A stretch of 64,000 nt of DNA from Membranipora membranacea (GCA_914767715.1 OU612067.1:33950162-34014161); one strand, 5' to 3'; numbered from the stretch's first letter, positions 48,301-58,725 are shown. Numbers and translations are program-made. The notes: a model not told the origin generated them from the letters alone.

Positions 48301-51300
48301 GGTGAGGTTTTAAATCAACAGGAGTTCCCTACTATCAGTCATTCTTACTCATTTATAATCATTCTCCTATTGATGCTGCAAAATTGAGCACCGATACTAT
48401 TGTAGTGTCACTACCAGGGACAAACAATTTATTATTCAGTTTTTGATAGCAGCTGAGCCTGAACATAAAAGGCGTATTGAACTTGTTGGAAGCCTCATCT
48501 GCATCAGAGATGGTTTACTATCACATTTAGCAACTATAAAATTAAAGAACATGATGTCAGACTTTCTTATTTTTTATCACAGAGAATTCAAGCTTTCATG
48601 GATTCCATCTCCCGGAAATACACCATAGCTGAGAGCGAGGAGAACTTGACTAAGAATCGCTTTCCAAATATACTTGCAGGTATTTCTTATTTTATTGACA
48701 GTTGAGAGGTCGGGAAATGCGTAAGGGAAAATACACTATTTTACTTTTGATGTGGCACAGAAATAGATATTACAATCCATCAGAGTTTGTCTTCTCTATT
48801 TTCATGAGGGTGCAACTCCAAATCTTGCTAATGTAAAAATAGCCTCCAACACAAGCCTATAAATTCATATTTCAGGCGAAGACAACTACAAGTTCTTGCA
48901 TCCTTATTCATATTATTATGATAATGCAATGACCTTATTTTGACGACCTACCACCTCTACACAGCCACTTATCATCAAATATCCCCAACTTTTATTGTCC
49001 TAACTATTGCTCATGATACTGGGTTCCTGCTTGCATGTCCTCCTAGCAGTCCATGCTCCAGTTGCCTCAATAAACAGCAGTAGGAGTAGGAGGTAGCTCA
49101 GTTGGCTAGGTGCCTGAGGTCATGGGTTGAAATTCCACTGCAGTCTACTGACTACTGGGCTCAATGGATGCCCAAGGGGCGCTCCGAATATGGCTGCCGC
49201 GCCATAAAGGCTCTTTTTTTCTCAGTCTTCGGACAGAGACAGAACATGAGATTTTGACCCATATTTTAACCCACAGTGTGGAATCATTTGAAATTTCAGA
49301 TTCAAACTATGGATTGTACGTTGGAGGAGGATACATCAATGCGATCCAGGTCAATGTAAGTCAGTTTCAAAAAACAATTTTATTTTGTGTGTGACAATAT
49401 TTCTGGCTCGTTGCCTAACATGGATGTACATATCCTCATGTTTATTCTTAGCACCTCCTCTTGAATTTATTTATCAAATATCACAATGAAAGTGACTATG
49501 ATAATGATTGACAGGACAACAGAAGACAGAATTGGGTCATAGCCACACAGCTATCCCTGAAATCAACAATCACAGACTTCTGGCATATGGTCATTGATCA
49601 GGATATAAAGGTCATTGTTCAACTGGAGAAATATGTGAGTGACAACTTGCCAGCTAAATAGAATCTCTAGTCTTCATTTGCAGGTTTCTAGGCGCTATAT
49701 TCGTGCAAACCACCATAATTTCTTTAAATTTTCATCAACATTTCTATCTACCGGCTAAGCACTAATGTTGACTCGAAATTGTGGAGTTATGATTTCAGGG
49801 TATAATCCTTCTCTGCCAGTCTAAACTATAATAAGAGATATGAAATTAAATTAAAATAAAATTAATATTAATACGATACCTCTTACTCCTTGTCCAGTCC
49901 AGTGAAAAAAGACCAAGCAACAAGTCATGCTAAGGATCCATCTTCTTCTCATAAAATCTCGCTTTGATACCTCTTCTGTTCGCTCAAGATCCAATATCGA
50001 TAGGAATGCTCTACATATCTATCAGATGTATCTTGTCGACAAAGGTTGTTGACATTGATATGGCCTTTACTATCAGCCATTCAGATGAAATTTTGCAAAA
50101 GTTCATGCTATTCGGATTCCTGCATTGTGAACATTATAACCACTCACAGGTTTGTTAAAATCCCATTTCCATTGAAAGATTTTGTGGAAGTTTTCTTCGA
50201 ATTGTGAGAAACCAACCCCGTGTGACCTTATCTTTACTCGGAAATAAACATTGCTATCGACTACCATCACTGATGTTTTAGGATGTTGAGTTTCATCCAA
50301 CCATTGATAAGGCTACAGCTCAGTATGATAAATCCATGGTTATAACCCGTACAGGAAGTGCTCTGGCGGAGAAAATGGATGCAATCAGCCTTACCTTGAA
50401 ATCGCCAAGCAAGGTTTGAATATCCTTTTCTATTTCTAAGAAAATAAGATTACAAAGATCAAGATTTCTTGTTAAAATCAAGGAATCATATTGAAATAAT
50501 GATTTGTCATCTCTTGTATCCTAATGTACAAAATTTTTGGCAAGTCATGAGCTCGGGTTTCATTTCACTTGGCACTAAATTACTGGTTTAATCGTGTTTT
50601 ATGCAAGAATGCTATTTTCTTTTAAAATTTTATCAGTATATCTGTATAAGCATAGCAGCAAAAAGACATCAGTACCAAAGTAGGATATGAGTAAGCACTA
50701 GAAAATGGTTAGCCAACTTCATATTATACTAACCTGCATTTCGCTGGTAGACAACCTAGGCCGTATAAAAACGACTGTCTTTGGAAAATCACACTGTCAT
50801 CACAGGGCTCCTTATGATTTCAGTGTGCACAAGTGACTGTTTTAGTCGCTAACTCATGGGGAGATAACGAAGGTTCTGAGTTCCCTAAGTCAGCAATATT
50901 ACAGCACTACTTGGGAGTTCTGGAGAAATATCAGAGAGAGTCTGGTGATGGCAAAGTCTGCATCACAGATCTGTGAGTACTACATATTTATTGTCCTGTA
51001 TCAATTCAATTTAATCTGCTCCTAGTAAATATGGGTATGAATTGTGGCGAGTCTGATAAATTTGTATTTTATATTTTATATTAAAAGTATCAGACTTGCA
51101 TACTCAGCAACATGCTCAGTTTTGGCTCGGAAGGACAGGAAGGAAGATACCAGTGGTTGTTTCAAAGATGTTCTGACTGATTCGATGTCAGGAATCCGCT
51201 GTCATGCCAGCCAAGGCACACCTCACTCAGCTCTATGTATCCCTCAAGCATGCAGAGGTTGGTCATCAAGGCAAAATACCACACTCAACCGTATCAGAAA

Positions 51301-52672
51301 ATCAGGAGTATTCCTGTATGGACTCGGAAATCATAGCATCAGAACCAGGCCTTTCACTCAAAAGATGTCAAACCTGCCAACTCTAAGGACCAAACCTACA
51401 ACTCCATTAATACATGTGGGAATGGATGTCTTTGGGCCATTCTCCTGCAAGGATGGCAGGAAAGAGAATAAATGCTAAGGCTTGATCTTTGCTTGCCTTG
51501 CCAGCCGTGCTGTACACTTAGAGCTCTTCGATGACATGACAACATACTGTCTCATAAATTGCTTCAGATGTTTCACAGCCTATTGTTATTCTTGTGAATT
51601 TTAGTGATGGAGCCTCAAGATGTGGTGTATTCATATGCGCTTACAACGCTGTGGAGAAGCTCAAGGCAGAACAGGAAGTAGATCTGTATAACACTGTGCT
51701 AGTAGCTAAAACCAGACGCCCTCAGTTTGTTCCAGATCTGGTGAGTTGTGGAAGGCTTAGAGATTGATGAAGGGTATAAAAGGCACGTCAATGTGAAGTA
51801 TCAAAAGATATCAAATACGAATGGGGTTATAGCAGCATTCAATTTTCTCCTGCTGTTTCGGAAATCAGAGGAGCAGTAGTGAACTTTCTTTTATGAGAAA
51901 GGGATTGTCCAGTTCCAATGATTTCAAATCATCCGCTTCAAATTATACGGGTTATTATTGGTTGATTTTGACTTTTCCATTTGTCGTGTTAAGGGTTGCA
52001 TAAACCATTTTCAAGATCAAAATTGAACGATTAAACAAAATCATCTAATCTTAAGTGTGCTGGGCCAACATTACGATAGCTCTATCATTTGCTGCCATTC
52101 AACTTTAATTATGGGTGTCTGTGAAATACAATTTCTTATATAACAGACTTGGCCGTTTGAGAAAGATATCAAATAATATTTATGCAAAACCAAACTGCTG
52201 CTTGAGGCGGAGAGCAAGGCCAGTTATCACGCTGAGTAGCCAATGGTCTTGCTCATCACCAGCAAAAACTAATTATAATTGATCCCTGTGCACACCCTGC
52301 TTGGTCACCAGGCTTTAACATGTCAGTAATCGGGCATAGATTCAATGAAATTGATTTCAATTTGACTTGATGACTTTGGAAACAGACAAGCCCAGAGTGC
52401 TATTTCTGAATAATCTGTTCTCACCTCACACTCACCAGAGTTGCAACTGGCGATGCAGATATGAAAATTGATTTTCATATGTTTTTCTCTTATCATTGTT
52501 ACCCTCTGTTCACCAGGAGAGTTATGTTTACCTCTATCAGCTGCTTAAGGACTTCACTGACGACTTCTCTGATTATGCAAACTTCCAGCAGATTGACATC
52601 AACGGTGAAAGCGGAGCTACAGAATTACCATGCATCATTGAGAACACAGATCAGATTTACGCCAATGTCTAA
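33701..52672 (+). CDS. Receptor paralogue B: lectin + FN3 receptor tyrosine phosphatase, 38 exons
   Basis: Exons: 33701-33755, 34029-34256, 34458-34697, 34804-34940, 36492-36654, 37406-37491, 37813-38023, 38564-38673, 38998-39172, 39544-39635, 39797-40029, 40218-40327, 40515-40677, 41038-41126, 41327-41516, 41781-41884, 42086-42278, 42641-42737, 43143-43410, 43714-43771, 43917-44061, 44262-44338, 44734-44840, 45292-45379, 45566-45639, 46084-46120, 46256-46359, 46493-46618, 46918-47069, 47663-47798, 48155-48301, 48583-48679, 49300-49355, 49515-49634, 50282-50413, 50824-50972, 51605-51740, 52517-52672. About 1,680 codons. Order: signal peptide ([19 protein letters not shown]), lectin domain, seven FN3 domains, juxtamembrane module, TM, active PTP D1, inactive D2. 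It should dephosphorylate phosphotyrosine inside the cell in response to an outside ligand. Phases fit throughout except exon 39797-40029, whose frame breaks near 39818. I cannot assign an orthologue; the overall plan is RPTP-like. Confidence 0.8.
34029..34697 (+). other. Fucolectin/F5-8C-like lectin domain of paralogue B
   Basis: Two exons (34029-34256, 34458-34697) encode [44 protein letters not shown] and, in the second half, [20 protein letters not shown]. The WWRVDLG core and the Ser-rich first strand are those of fucolectin-type sandwich domains. Compared with A, the intron here is only about 200 bases because no transposons entered it. Confidence 0.72.
35025..35396. repeat. Two tandem long hairpins, 184-bp period
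   Basis: Units start at 35025 and 35209, each opening TACGCCGTGTTCCGAGATGG. Each holds a hairpin (35060-35208 and 35244-35396) with arms of about 70 bases that pair almost perfectly, for example GGCACCAAGTTCTATCAAAG with CTTTGATAGAACTTGGT, around a small loop GATGACATG. They lie in intron 4 of paralogue B. No coding potential is apparent. Confidence 0.9.
39246..39310. repeat. (TA)n microsatellite
   Basis: An AT-only alternating tract in the intron after exon 38998-39172. Confidence 0.85.
39797..40029 (+). pseudogene. Exon of paralogue B with a frame break near 39818
   Basis: From the acceptor the frame reads [13 protein letters not shown] and stops at TAA. Compared with the homologous exon of A (21196-21433), which stays open, five bases are missing between ATCAACTG and AAGAAAGCATATGAG. 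Beyond the break the correct frame resumes ([19 protein letters not shown]) and ends in phase 1 as expected. A real inactivating indel and an assembly error are both possible. Confidence 0.65.
42641..43771 (+). other. Juxtamembrane extracellular module of paralogue B
   Basis: Exons 42641-42737, 43143-43410 and 43714-43771. Contains [34 protein letters not shown] and [15 protein letters not shown]. This is the GDG...YNGF motif block that lies between the last FN3 domain and the membrane in receptor tyrosine phosphatases. Confidence 0.68.
43917..44061 (+). other. Transmembrane exon of paralogue B
   Basis: Encodes [16 protein letters not shown], a Lys-rich spacer, then [19 protein letters not shown]: one hydrophobic helix followed by a stop-transfer Arg cluster. 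Exon 44262-44338 gives an acidic linker to D1. Confidence 0.85.
44425..44600 (+). mobile_element. tRNA-related SINE fragment
   Basis: Contains GTTCGATTCC, a canonical RNA polymerase III B box, followed by CACGGTGGTGTCAGGAAGAG CATCCGATC, which resembles the conserved central block of V-type SINEs as I recall it. An A-rich tract (about 44570-44583) follows. Inserted in an intron between TM and D1. The A box is unclear, so the 5' end is uncertain. Confidence 0.5.
44734..48301 (+). other. Protein tyrosine phosphatase domain D1, catalytic residues present
   Basis: Exons 44734-44840 to 48155-48301. Landmarks in order: PENRVKCRY (family: KNRY), [10 protein letters not shown] (phosphotyrosine loop, Tyr to Phe), [10 protein letters not shown] (general acid loop, Asp present), [18 protein letters not shown] across the 47069/47663 junction (Cys-Arg P-loop complete) and [14 protein letters not shown] (Q loop, Gln present). 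All residues needed for hydrolysis are seen, so D1 should be active. The N-terminal helix and first strands are short but recognisable. Confidence 0.85.
47447..47534. repeat. Tandem duplication, 41-bp period
   Basis: GCAATGAGCCA...GTAAGTTGTGTAAGG is present twice, at 47447 and 47488, in the intron that splits the D1 catalytic loop. Each unit contains a GTAAGT that looks like a donor but has no coding sequence before it. Confidence 0.85.
49080..49235 (+). mobile_element. tRNA-derived SINE fragment
   Basis: TAGCTCAGTTGG (about 49094-49105) matches the pol III A box, and GGGTTGAAATTCC about 25 bases on is a degenerate B box at tRNA-like spacing. A tRNA-unrelated body follows. Inserted in the intron between the first two D2 exons. 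Confidence 0.65.
51103..51545 (+). mobile_element. Bel/Pao-type integrase remnant in a D2 intron
   Basis: Two overlapping frames carry integrase pieces: [17 protein letters not shown] (HxxxxH zinc-binding start), RCQTCQL (Cys pair), then [16 protein letters not shown] and, past a stop at 51476-51478, [26 protein letters not shown]...[12 protein letters not shown] is the catalytic-core pattern of Pao/Bel retrotransposon integrases. No LTRs or other domains are seen, and frames are broken, so this is a dead fragment. Confidence 0.75.
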
Positions 52673-53419
52673 AAAGTTGCTGGAACCATTCGAAATCACA
52701 GAAACTATCACTGAACACAGTGGCTCATAAAAATTCAAATGTAATGCTTTTTGCTAAACCTAACCAAGCTGAGATAAATTTATATCCCCATCTTATCGAA
52801 AATAATCCATATTAGACTAGATCAGATTGAACTTGCTAAATGCTTTGAACCGAATCAGATAAATTAAGAACAATTTGGCTGCGCTCCATGCTTCGAGTTG
52901 TTATCAGTCAAGTGATTCAGGCAATTCCTTTCGATTCAAAGAAGCTCATCGATCATTTATTCTCTCTAGAAGGGAAACTGATTGAAATCAATCTTGCCAA
53001 ACCAAACCTATTTTGGCTTCTATAATGCTTATTTTTCAACTAATCTAAAATATCTCTAACCAGCTTTATCTTTTTTCACCATCTTTGAACTGAACTGTTT
53101 TGATATTTTACCTTTGTTTTGCACAATTTATATTAGATATTCAAATAAATGAGTAATAAAATCTTCGGAAACAAGTCATCACAACATGTTGAAATTGATA
53201 TTTTCAATGGTGAAAATCATGGACGCTATGATGACAATATACACTAGCATCAAATTTTCCCCTTAATGGTCTCAACACACTTGAAGGTTGTGTAGCGGAC
53301 GATGCGCTGCTGTATGGCGGATCCGCTCTCTAAACATTTGTCCGATGAAAAGTGTTAATTATGTAAATATTTTGGTCACATGGTACAAACTTGTCACATG
53401 ATTCATTCGTGGCAAAACT
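52673..53419. other. 3' flank of paralogue B
   Basis: Noncoding. Overlapping AATAAAT and AATAAAA signals at about 53143-53161 could serve polyadenylation, giving a 3' UTR of roughly 0.5 kb. Nothing else recognised. Confidence 0.45.
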
Positions 53420-54886
53420 ATGGCATACTTCAGAAAAAGAAAGATTGCTTGTGCTGTTGCCTTGGCTGCTGCAGTTGCTGATAATGATTAAGAGGCAGCA
53501 AGTAAGGTCAAAAGGAGGTGGTGGGTACACCCAGTACTGGTAGAGAGAGAAGATAGTAACAGCTGGTATTGGCTGACTCAACGACTAAGACAGGACTTTC
53601 CTGATTTGTACATTAGGACTTTTCGTTTTTCTACTACACATTTTGATACTCTTCTTACTTTGCTACGTCTTTTTATAACCAAACAGAACACTCACTTCAG
53701 GATATCAATACCGCAAGAGATTCTACTGAGTGTCACACTCGACTACCTAGTCACTGGAGACTCCCTCACCACTCTGTCTCTTCCTTTCAGAATAGGTAAG
53801 TCATAAACTGATATCTAAAACCACAAGCTCAAGTCCTCATATACAAGATCTCATACTTGGTTGACAGGATATGAAGGTACAGTCACCCTACCAATTGCTC
53901 TGATTGTGTCTGTTTCATATCCCTGCCAGAGCACTAAGTCAATCCCAGCGTTGTTTGTCCTGCATAGTAACCGGGAACCAAGTATCTACTAAGTTTAGAA
54001 CATGTTTGGCTTGGGTATCGTATTTTAGAAAGAAACAAGTCTGTAGACATGTCAGCCCATTACCATACATAAAGACGGTAATGCTAGTCACACCTATGGA
54101 CCCTCACATGGTCAGTTTGTCATAGACCTAGGATATGGTGGTACCATTTAAGTGAGAAATAATATACAATGTCATACATTGCTTGTAGGAGTGTCAACGA
54201 TACGACAGATTGTGTCGGAGGTTTGTGAGTGAGTGAGTGAGTGAGTGAGCTATTAGATAAGTTTGTGCGTACACCGAATATGTCTCAGGAGTGGAAAAAT
54301 GTGGCAGAAGGCTTTTCTGAGCGATGGGATTTCCCTTGTTGTATAGGTAAGTTATGTACAGACTCTTGTGAAAGTACCATCTTCAGCCTCACATGTGGCT
54401 GTTATTTGATATGTTATGTTGATATTTCTCAATGGTTCATGAATTGTGAAAAGTACCAGCCGAGATTCACCGAACATTCAGCCGAGATTCACCAAATTAT
54501 CAGGATCCTTTTTTCTGCCTCTTGTTGCACAACTGAGATTCAGATTCAAATAATGATTTTAAACCTAATCTACAAACTTCGAACCATAGGACTATCTGCA
54601 GGCTACAGAATTTTTTGTTATACCTCAAACAATTATTCTGCGCCTTTACAATGCCCTCTAACATATCGATTTTGTAGGTGCAATAGATGGTATGCACATA
54701 GCTATAAAAGCTCCTCCAAACTGTGCATATAACAATTATAAGTCGCGGAACAGTTTGGTGCTAATGGCTGTGTGCGACAGAACGTATCAGTTTATCTATG
54801 TGGATGTGGGGACACCTGGGAAGTGGTCGGATGGAGGGGTGTTCAATCGGTGCACTCTCGGTACAGGGTTGAACAATCATCAATAG
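53420..54886 (+). pseudogene. PIF/Harbinger transposase, broken
   Basis: The frame from ATG 53420 reads MAYFRKRKIACAVALAAA, meets TAA at 53489-53491, then continues WWVHPVLVEREDSNSWYWLT to LSLPFRIGKS (to about 53804). Further pieces: GVSTIRQIVSEVCE (from about 54190), LLDKFVRTPNMSQEWKNVAE...WDFPCCIG (to about 54346), and exon 54679-54886 with GAIDGMHIAIKAPPNCAYNN, NYKSRNSLVLMAVCD and VGTPGKWSDGGVFN. These are the first two acidic sites of a Harbinger DDE nuclease (IDG; SDGGVF). The segment with the third acidic residue is absent; a stop follows LNNHQ. A (GTGA)n tract at about 54226-54250 lies inside the coding path and shifts frame. It is inactive as it stands. Confidence 0.78.
54226..54250. 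repeat. (GTGA)n microsatellite inside the Harbinger reading frame
   Basis: GTGAGTGAGTGAGTGAGTGA joins the end of the VSEVCE segment to the LLDKFVRTP segment. Confidence 0.85.
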
Positions 54887-55870
54887 CACTGCGTTTCATA
54901 CCCAAGAATTGTCTGACAATTCTGTGCAATTCTAGAATTGTTCGAAACTGACCTATATACCATTACCCAACCAGCAACCATTATTGTGTAATTAACCCTG
55001 GCTGCTAAATAAATTACATTCATTATTGCTATTTACCTTATATAGTATAGGCCTTTACAGTTCTAGTCAATATTATACAATTGGATTGACACTGTATTCA
55101 GTGAGTTTGTATTCAGACATGGCACGAGGGGGCGGGTGCATTGACGATTAGCGATGCTCATCAACACACAGGGGTGGCTTCATGCTGCTGGGGCTGGCCA
55201 TGAGGAGGTTGTACTAGAGAAGGCCTCGAAACAGCGCTTGACTCATGGTTTCTAGCTGAAAACCTGTGTGTTGTGCAGTGGTACGCGCACCACTGTATGT
55301 TGTATCTGACCAGGCAAGATATGCTGTAATGAATAGATATTGCTGTGCAAGGCAGCATCAAAATCTATATTGCGGCAGGCCCAGGTTCAAATCCCCGCCG
55401 GGGCAAATCTTTTCTTTTCATTATGATGAAAATTGAAAGCATTCTATTCGAATTGTCGGCTCACAATTTTTGTAAGCACAGAAAACTCTTAGTAATGAGT
55501 ATGATGATCCGACCAAATATTTATGTTCAACTCTTCTGTGTTGTACCATACCCTACGTTATATTTTGCACAATCTGTTAATATTGGCAGCAACTGCATAA
55601 ATAGAATACATCAGCTAAACTATGCTAGCAGAATTATCAGAAAACTTTGCTACTAATAAAAATGTACAACATCGCTCACCAGATGAGCGAGGAATAACTT
55701 TGTATCAACTGTCCTACATGCCTAAGTGGAGAGAAGTGGTATGTGAATGAGGCCATATTTTCCACAGAACCACTGACTACTGAAAATATGCTGACTGATG
55801 CTAAAAAAACTCAACTTGGTGTCACCACAAGTAGTATGAGTACTGATTATTGGCATAGTCTAAACTACGC
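54887..55870. other. Noncoding, with a tRNA-like stretch
   Basis: No gene recognised apart from the B-box-like sequence entered separately. Confidence 0.4.
55350..55412 (+). repeat. tRNA-like B box (SINE or pseudo-tRNA)
   Basis: CCCAGGTTCAAATCCCCGCCG fits the pol III B-box consensus GGTTCRANTCC. The T stem pairs poorly and no A box or acceptor-stem partner is seen upstream, so a functional tRNA is unlikely. Confidence 0.4.
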
Positions 55871-55887
55871 TCCTTGTGATTATCAAG

Positions 55888-56250
55888 AGTGAATGGCTTT
55901 CAGCTATTTCTATTTGTTGGCCAAAGATGCTCTGAGCATGGAGTTAGCTCTGAATTTTATGGTACGTGGGCTGAGGGAGGCAAAGGTAAATCAACTATCG
56001 TAAACATCATGTTCTGGTATGATTCTAAGTTTAGTTTACTTTTTTTTCACTCATAAAAGGTCTGTAACTAGTACTAACCACCCTTCTAGATTTACAAAAT
56101 TACCACATGCATAAACCTCACCTTCCATAGGGACCAACATTGAATGGGCTGATTCGATTACTTTGTAAGAGGGTATTTCATCCGCTCGACAAAACTGAAT
56201 TGTTCAGACTGAAGAGATTCACTTATAGATACAGACACTTACGACCCGAA
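55888..56250 (+). other. Two possible exons of an unrecognised protein
   Basis: An ATG at about 55888 opens AFSYFYLLAKDALSMELALN and runs to AK before GTAAAT at 55986. After a CCATAG acceptor (about 56131) a phase-compatible exon reads GPTLNGLIRLLCKRVFHPLD, then a basic stretch ending RPE and TGA at about 56250. No family recognised. The two short exons are rich in charged residues and have fair splice sites, but could be chance. Confidence 0.25.
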
Positions 56251-56589
56251 TGATGATACCACACTGGTGTCCGTCAAGAATAGGGGCGGGCTTGTTCTAC
56301 TTTCTCCCAACACAAAGAAGCTCTTCGTAGTGAGCGCACAACTGCTCCGCAATTATATAACATGCAATGGTGTTGACACAAACATACTTATCAAAACCCG
56401 AAACAGAGTCCTCAACCATATTCTTTTAGGAAATTTGCATGGATTTATGAAATGTGCTGTGCATTCCACTTCAACAATCAGATCCCTTATCCACCGATAC
56501 ATAATGATACGAGTTCATTACGAAACCCAGAAGATAACATCAGAGAAAAGTGAAAATACCGATTTAAACTCAATAGATTGGTAATATTT

Positions 56590-57870
56590 CAGCATCAGTA
56601 ACTGGTCTATCTATGCATATCATGATATAAAGTATGCAACTCATACTTCTAGTGGTACTTCTGGATGTTCAGTTGCATAATAAGAATAAGACTTCTCATT
56701 TATTGTTACAACCAATACAAGACATTATTTATCTTCACTGTTGCTCCTTGCTATAATGTATCACCGTTTACAGATATTGCTGGCTTCTAATGGTCATATC
56801 TCATTCAATATTTGAGCTAGAGAAAAAACTCAGAGACTATGACGTTGCTGGTTACATCACCCTCCAGATAAAATGAACTTGTAGGCATCAGTCTTCGATA
56901 TCTCTATGAGAAAAATGACATTATAGCTAATAATCAGTCATGCTCATATAGTAAAACCATTCATTGCAGCGCTCACTGTGCACAACACAGTAACGTTATG
57001 TCATTGGGGAATTCCAGTTATTATGGGCCTCACTGCTCAGTGTATAAGCTCTATATCTGTCACCTGTCTAGGTTTATTATTAGTAGGTTTATGGTTACAC
57101 CCTTATTTCTTTATATTCAGCACGTTATTATACCCTTGAAACACCTTCTATTTAAACTCTTAATATTTCACTCATTAAAAGCAATTTTTAGAGGAAATGA
57201 GGATATGCTGCCGCGCTGCTGCTGACATGATCGCTACAACTGGGTACCCACTTAATATTGGATTCAGCGCGTTGTTCCACCCTAGAATCACCTTTTGTTG
57301 AATTCTTAACATTTCACTTATGCGATCAGTTTCCTGCCATCAAAAATTGTTCGTGCCATTTTTTTATAGAGCAGTTACAGCTAGGCTGCTTCTGGCCTAA
57401 CTAGCTTCATTCATCATAAAGATGATAATAATAGAATCACTAAAAACGGAAACACAATACATTGCATGATCGGAAGGCAGACTGACAATAGCTCTGGAAA
57501 CAAGATAGTCAAAACTGTAAAGCTGCTGAGTTAATCCTACACATCACCCTCCCACTGGTTCCCCCCTGGCCGGCAACCTGACATATTGAGATACATCAGC
57601 CACTGAGGGTAATTATAGACAATAATACAACACTAACTACTAACTAAACTTGTCATAATCTAATCGGTAATGTGAAAAAACCGAACGGCCGAACAGCCGA
57701 ACGGCCCTCCCCTTTTCGGCCCATACTTTTTTGTCTTATATTTTCCCCTCCTAAATCAAAAGTTAGAACTGTGTAGATTGGGATATTTGATGACACTGAT
57801 CTAAAATATTTCACCATACTTAATCTCATGGTGTGCTGCTCACCTAGTGATCTTATCTTTTTGTCATAAT
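56590..57870. other. Noncoding, nothing recognised
   Basis: AT-rich sequence without exons or repeats that I can support. Confidence 0.35.
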
Positions 57871-57876
57871 GGAAAG

Positions 57877-57962
57877 GAATTAAATGAAAAATTAAATGAA
57901 AAATTAAATGAAAAATTAAATGAAAAATTAAATGAAAAATTAAATGAAAAATTAAATGAAAA
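57877..57962. repeat. 12-bp tandem repeat, seven units
   Basis: AAATTAAATGAA units in perfect tandem. The period is a multiple of three, so a reading frame on the minus strand runs through it as repeated FHLI; no other sign of a gene. Confidence 0.9.
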
Positions 57963-58440
57963 TATTTGTTGATCTTTTTCACCATTATTATCTTTGCCCA
58001 TGAATATCTTGGTGAAATTGACAAATAGGTCACATAATTTTTTTCAGGAGTCAATAAAAATTTGTTTTCTGGTATAACAGCCAATCAAAGACAAATTTAT
58101 CTCAGTGAACAGAGTATCCAGTTCTCAAATTTGTCAATTTATTTCTCTTAGACTTTCCTTGCATGCCTCCTCACTTCTTGTATCGTTTGCTACAATTTAC
58201 AATTCCTTTGAAAATTTCATGAATAATAATGAGAACTGAACACAAAAGGTAGGTGACTAGAGCTAGACTGACAATGTCAATATTTTCTGAAACAAACAAG
58301 GCTTAATCAACCAAGGTTTTTTAACACTACCACAAAGATTATATTATAATAGATAGGGGTGTGATTCTTCTGACTTGAACTTGATTATTGAATTTATAAC
58401 ATTATTATTTTTTGTCTGTTAACTAACTGTCTTTGTTTGA

Positions 58441-58725
58441 CCACAGACAGCGTGTCACTGACCTGTGCTGAAGATTTGGTGAAGTTATGAGCTGATTTGG
58501 TAGAAATATGGTTGTTTGGCTGTGTTGGTTGTGACAACACAACCAAATCGGTTCATAACTTCACCAAATCTTCAGCACAGGTCAATGACATGCTGTCCGT
58601 GGTTTGACTAATGAAAACTGACAGAGATTTGGCAGGCCTGCAGATCATCTGCAGGCCTGCCAAATCTGCCAAAATTCATTATCAACCACAAACACACACT
58701 GTGTGTGGGTGGTTGATAATGAACT
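58441..58725. repeat. Three consecutive hairpins
   Basis: (1) About 58441-58605: CCACAGACAGCGTGTCACTG pairs with CAATGACATGCTGTCCGTGG, arms of about 65 bases. (2) About 58626-58668: GATTTGGCAGGCCTGCAGAT pairs with ATCTGCAGGCCTGCCAAATC, essentially perfect. (3) About 58675-58725: ATTCATTATCAACCAC pairs with GTGGTTGATAATGAA. They follow one another with spacers of 10-20 bases. Confidence 0.85.

Larger units (their letters stand above)
48583..52672 (+). other. Phosphatase domain D2, degenerate, with SDYANF tail
   Basis: Exons 48583-48679, 49300-49355, 49515-49634, 50282-50413, 50824-50972, 51605-51740, 52517-52672. [10 protein letters not shown] and YINAIQV keep the fold. The general acid loop reads SWGDNEG (WPD to WGD) and the P-loop reads ITDLDGASRCG across 50972/51605, so the catalytic Cys is Asp and the preceding His is Thr. 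D2 domains of many receptor phosphatases are likewise inactive and regulate or scaffold. After the last helix comes FSDYANF at 52565-52585, then an acidic tail ending IYANV and TAA. The YxN motifs are potential SH2 docking sites. Confidence 0.8.

Noticed and set aside
48876-48945. Possible extra D2 exon reading [12 protein letters not shown] after a TTTCAG acceptor
   Set aside because: It has no good donor in a usable phase, and joining 48679 straight to 49300 gives the expected NILADSNYG sequence in frame.
55350-55412. Functional tRNA gene
   Set aside because: Only a B box is convincing; the stems do not pair and the 5' half is missing.
57653-58084. Minus-strand 143-codon frame with FHLI repeats
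   Set aside because: The frame is kept open by a 12-bp tandem repeat; flanking residues show no motif.
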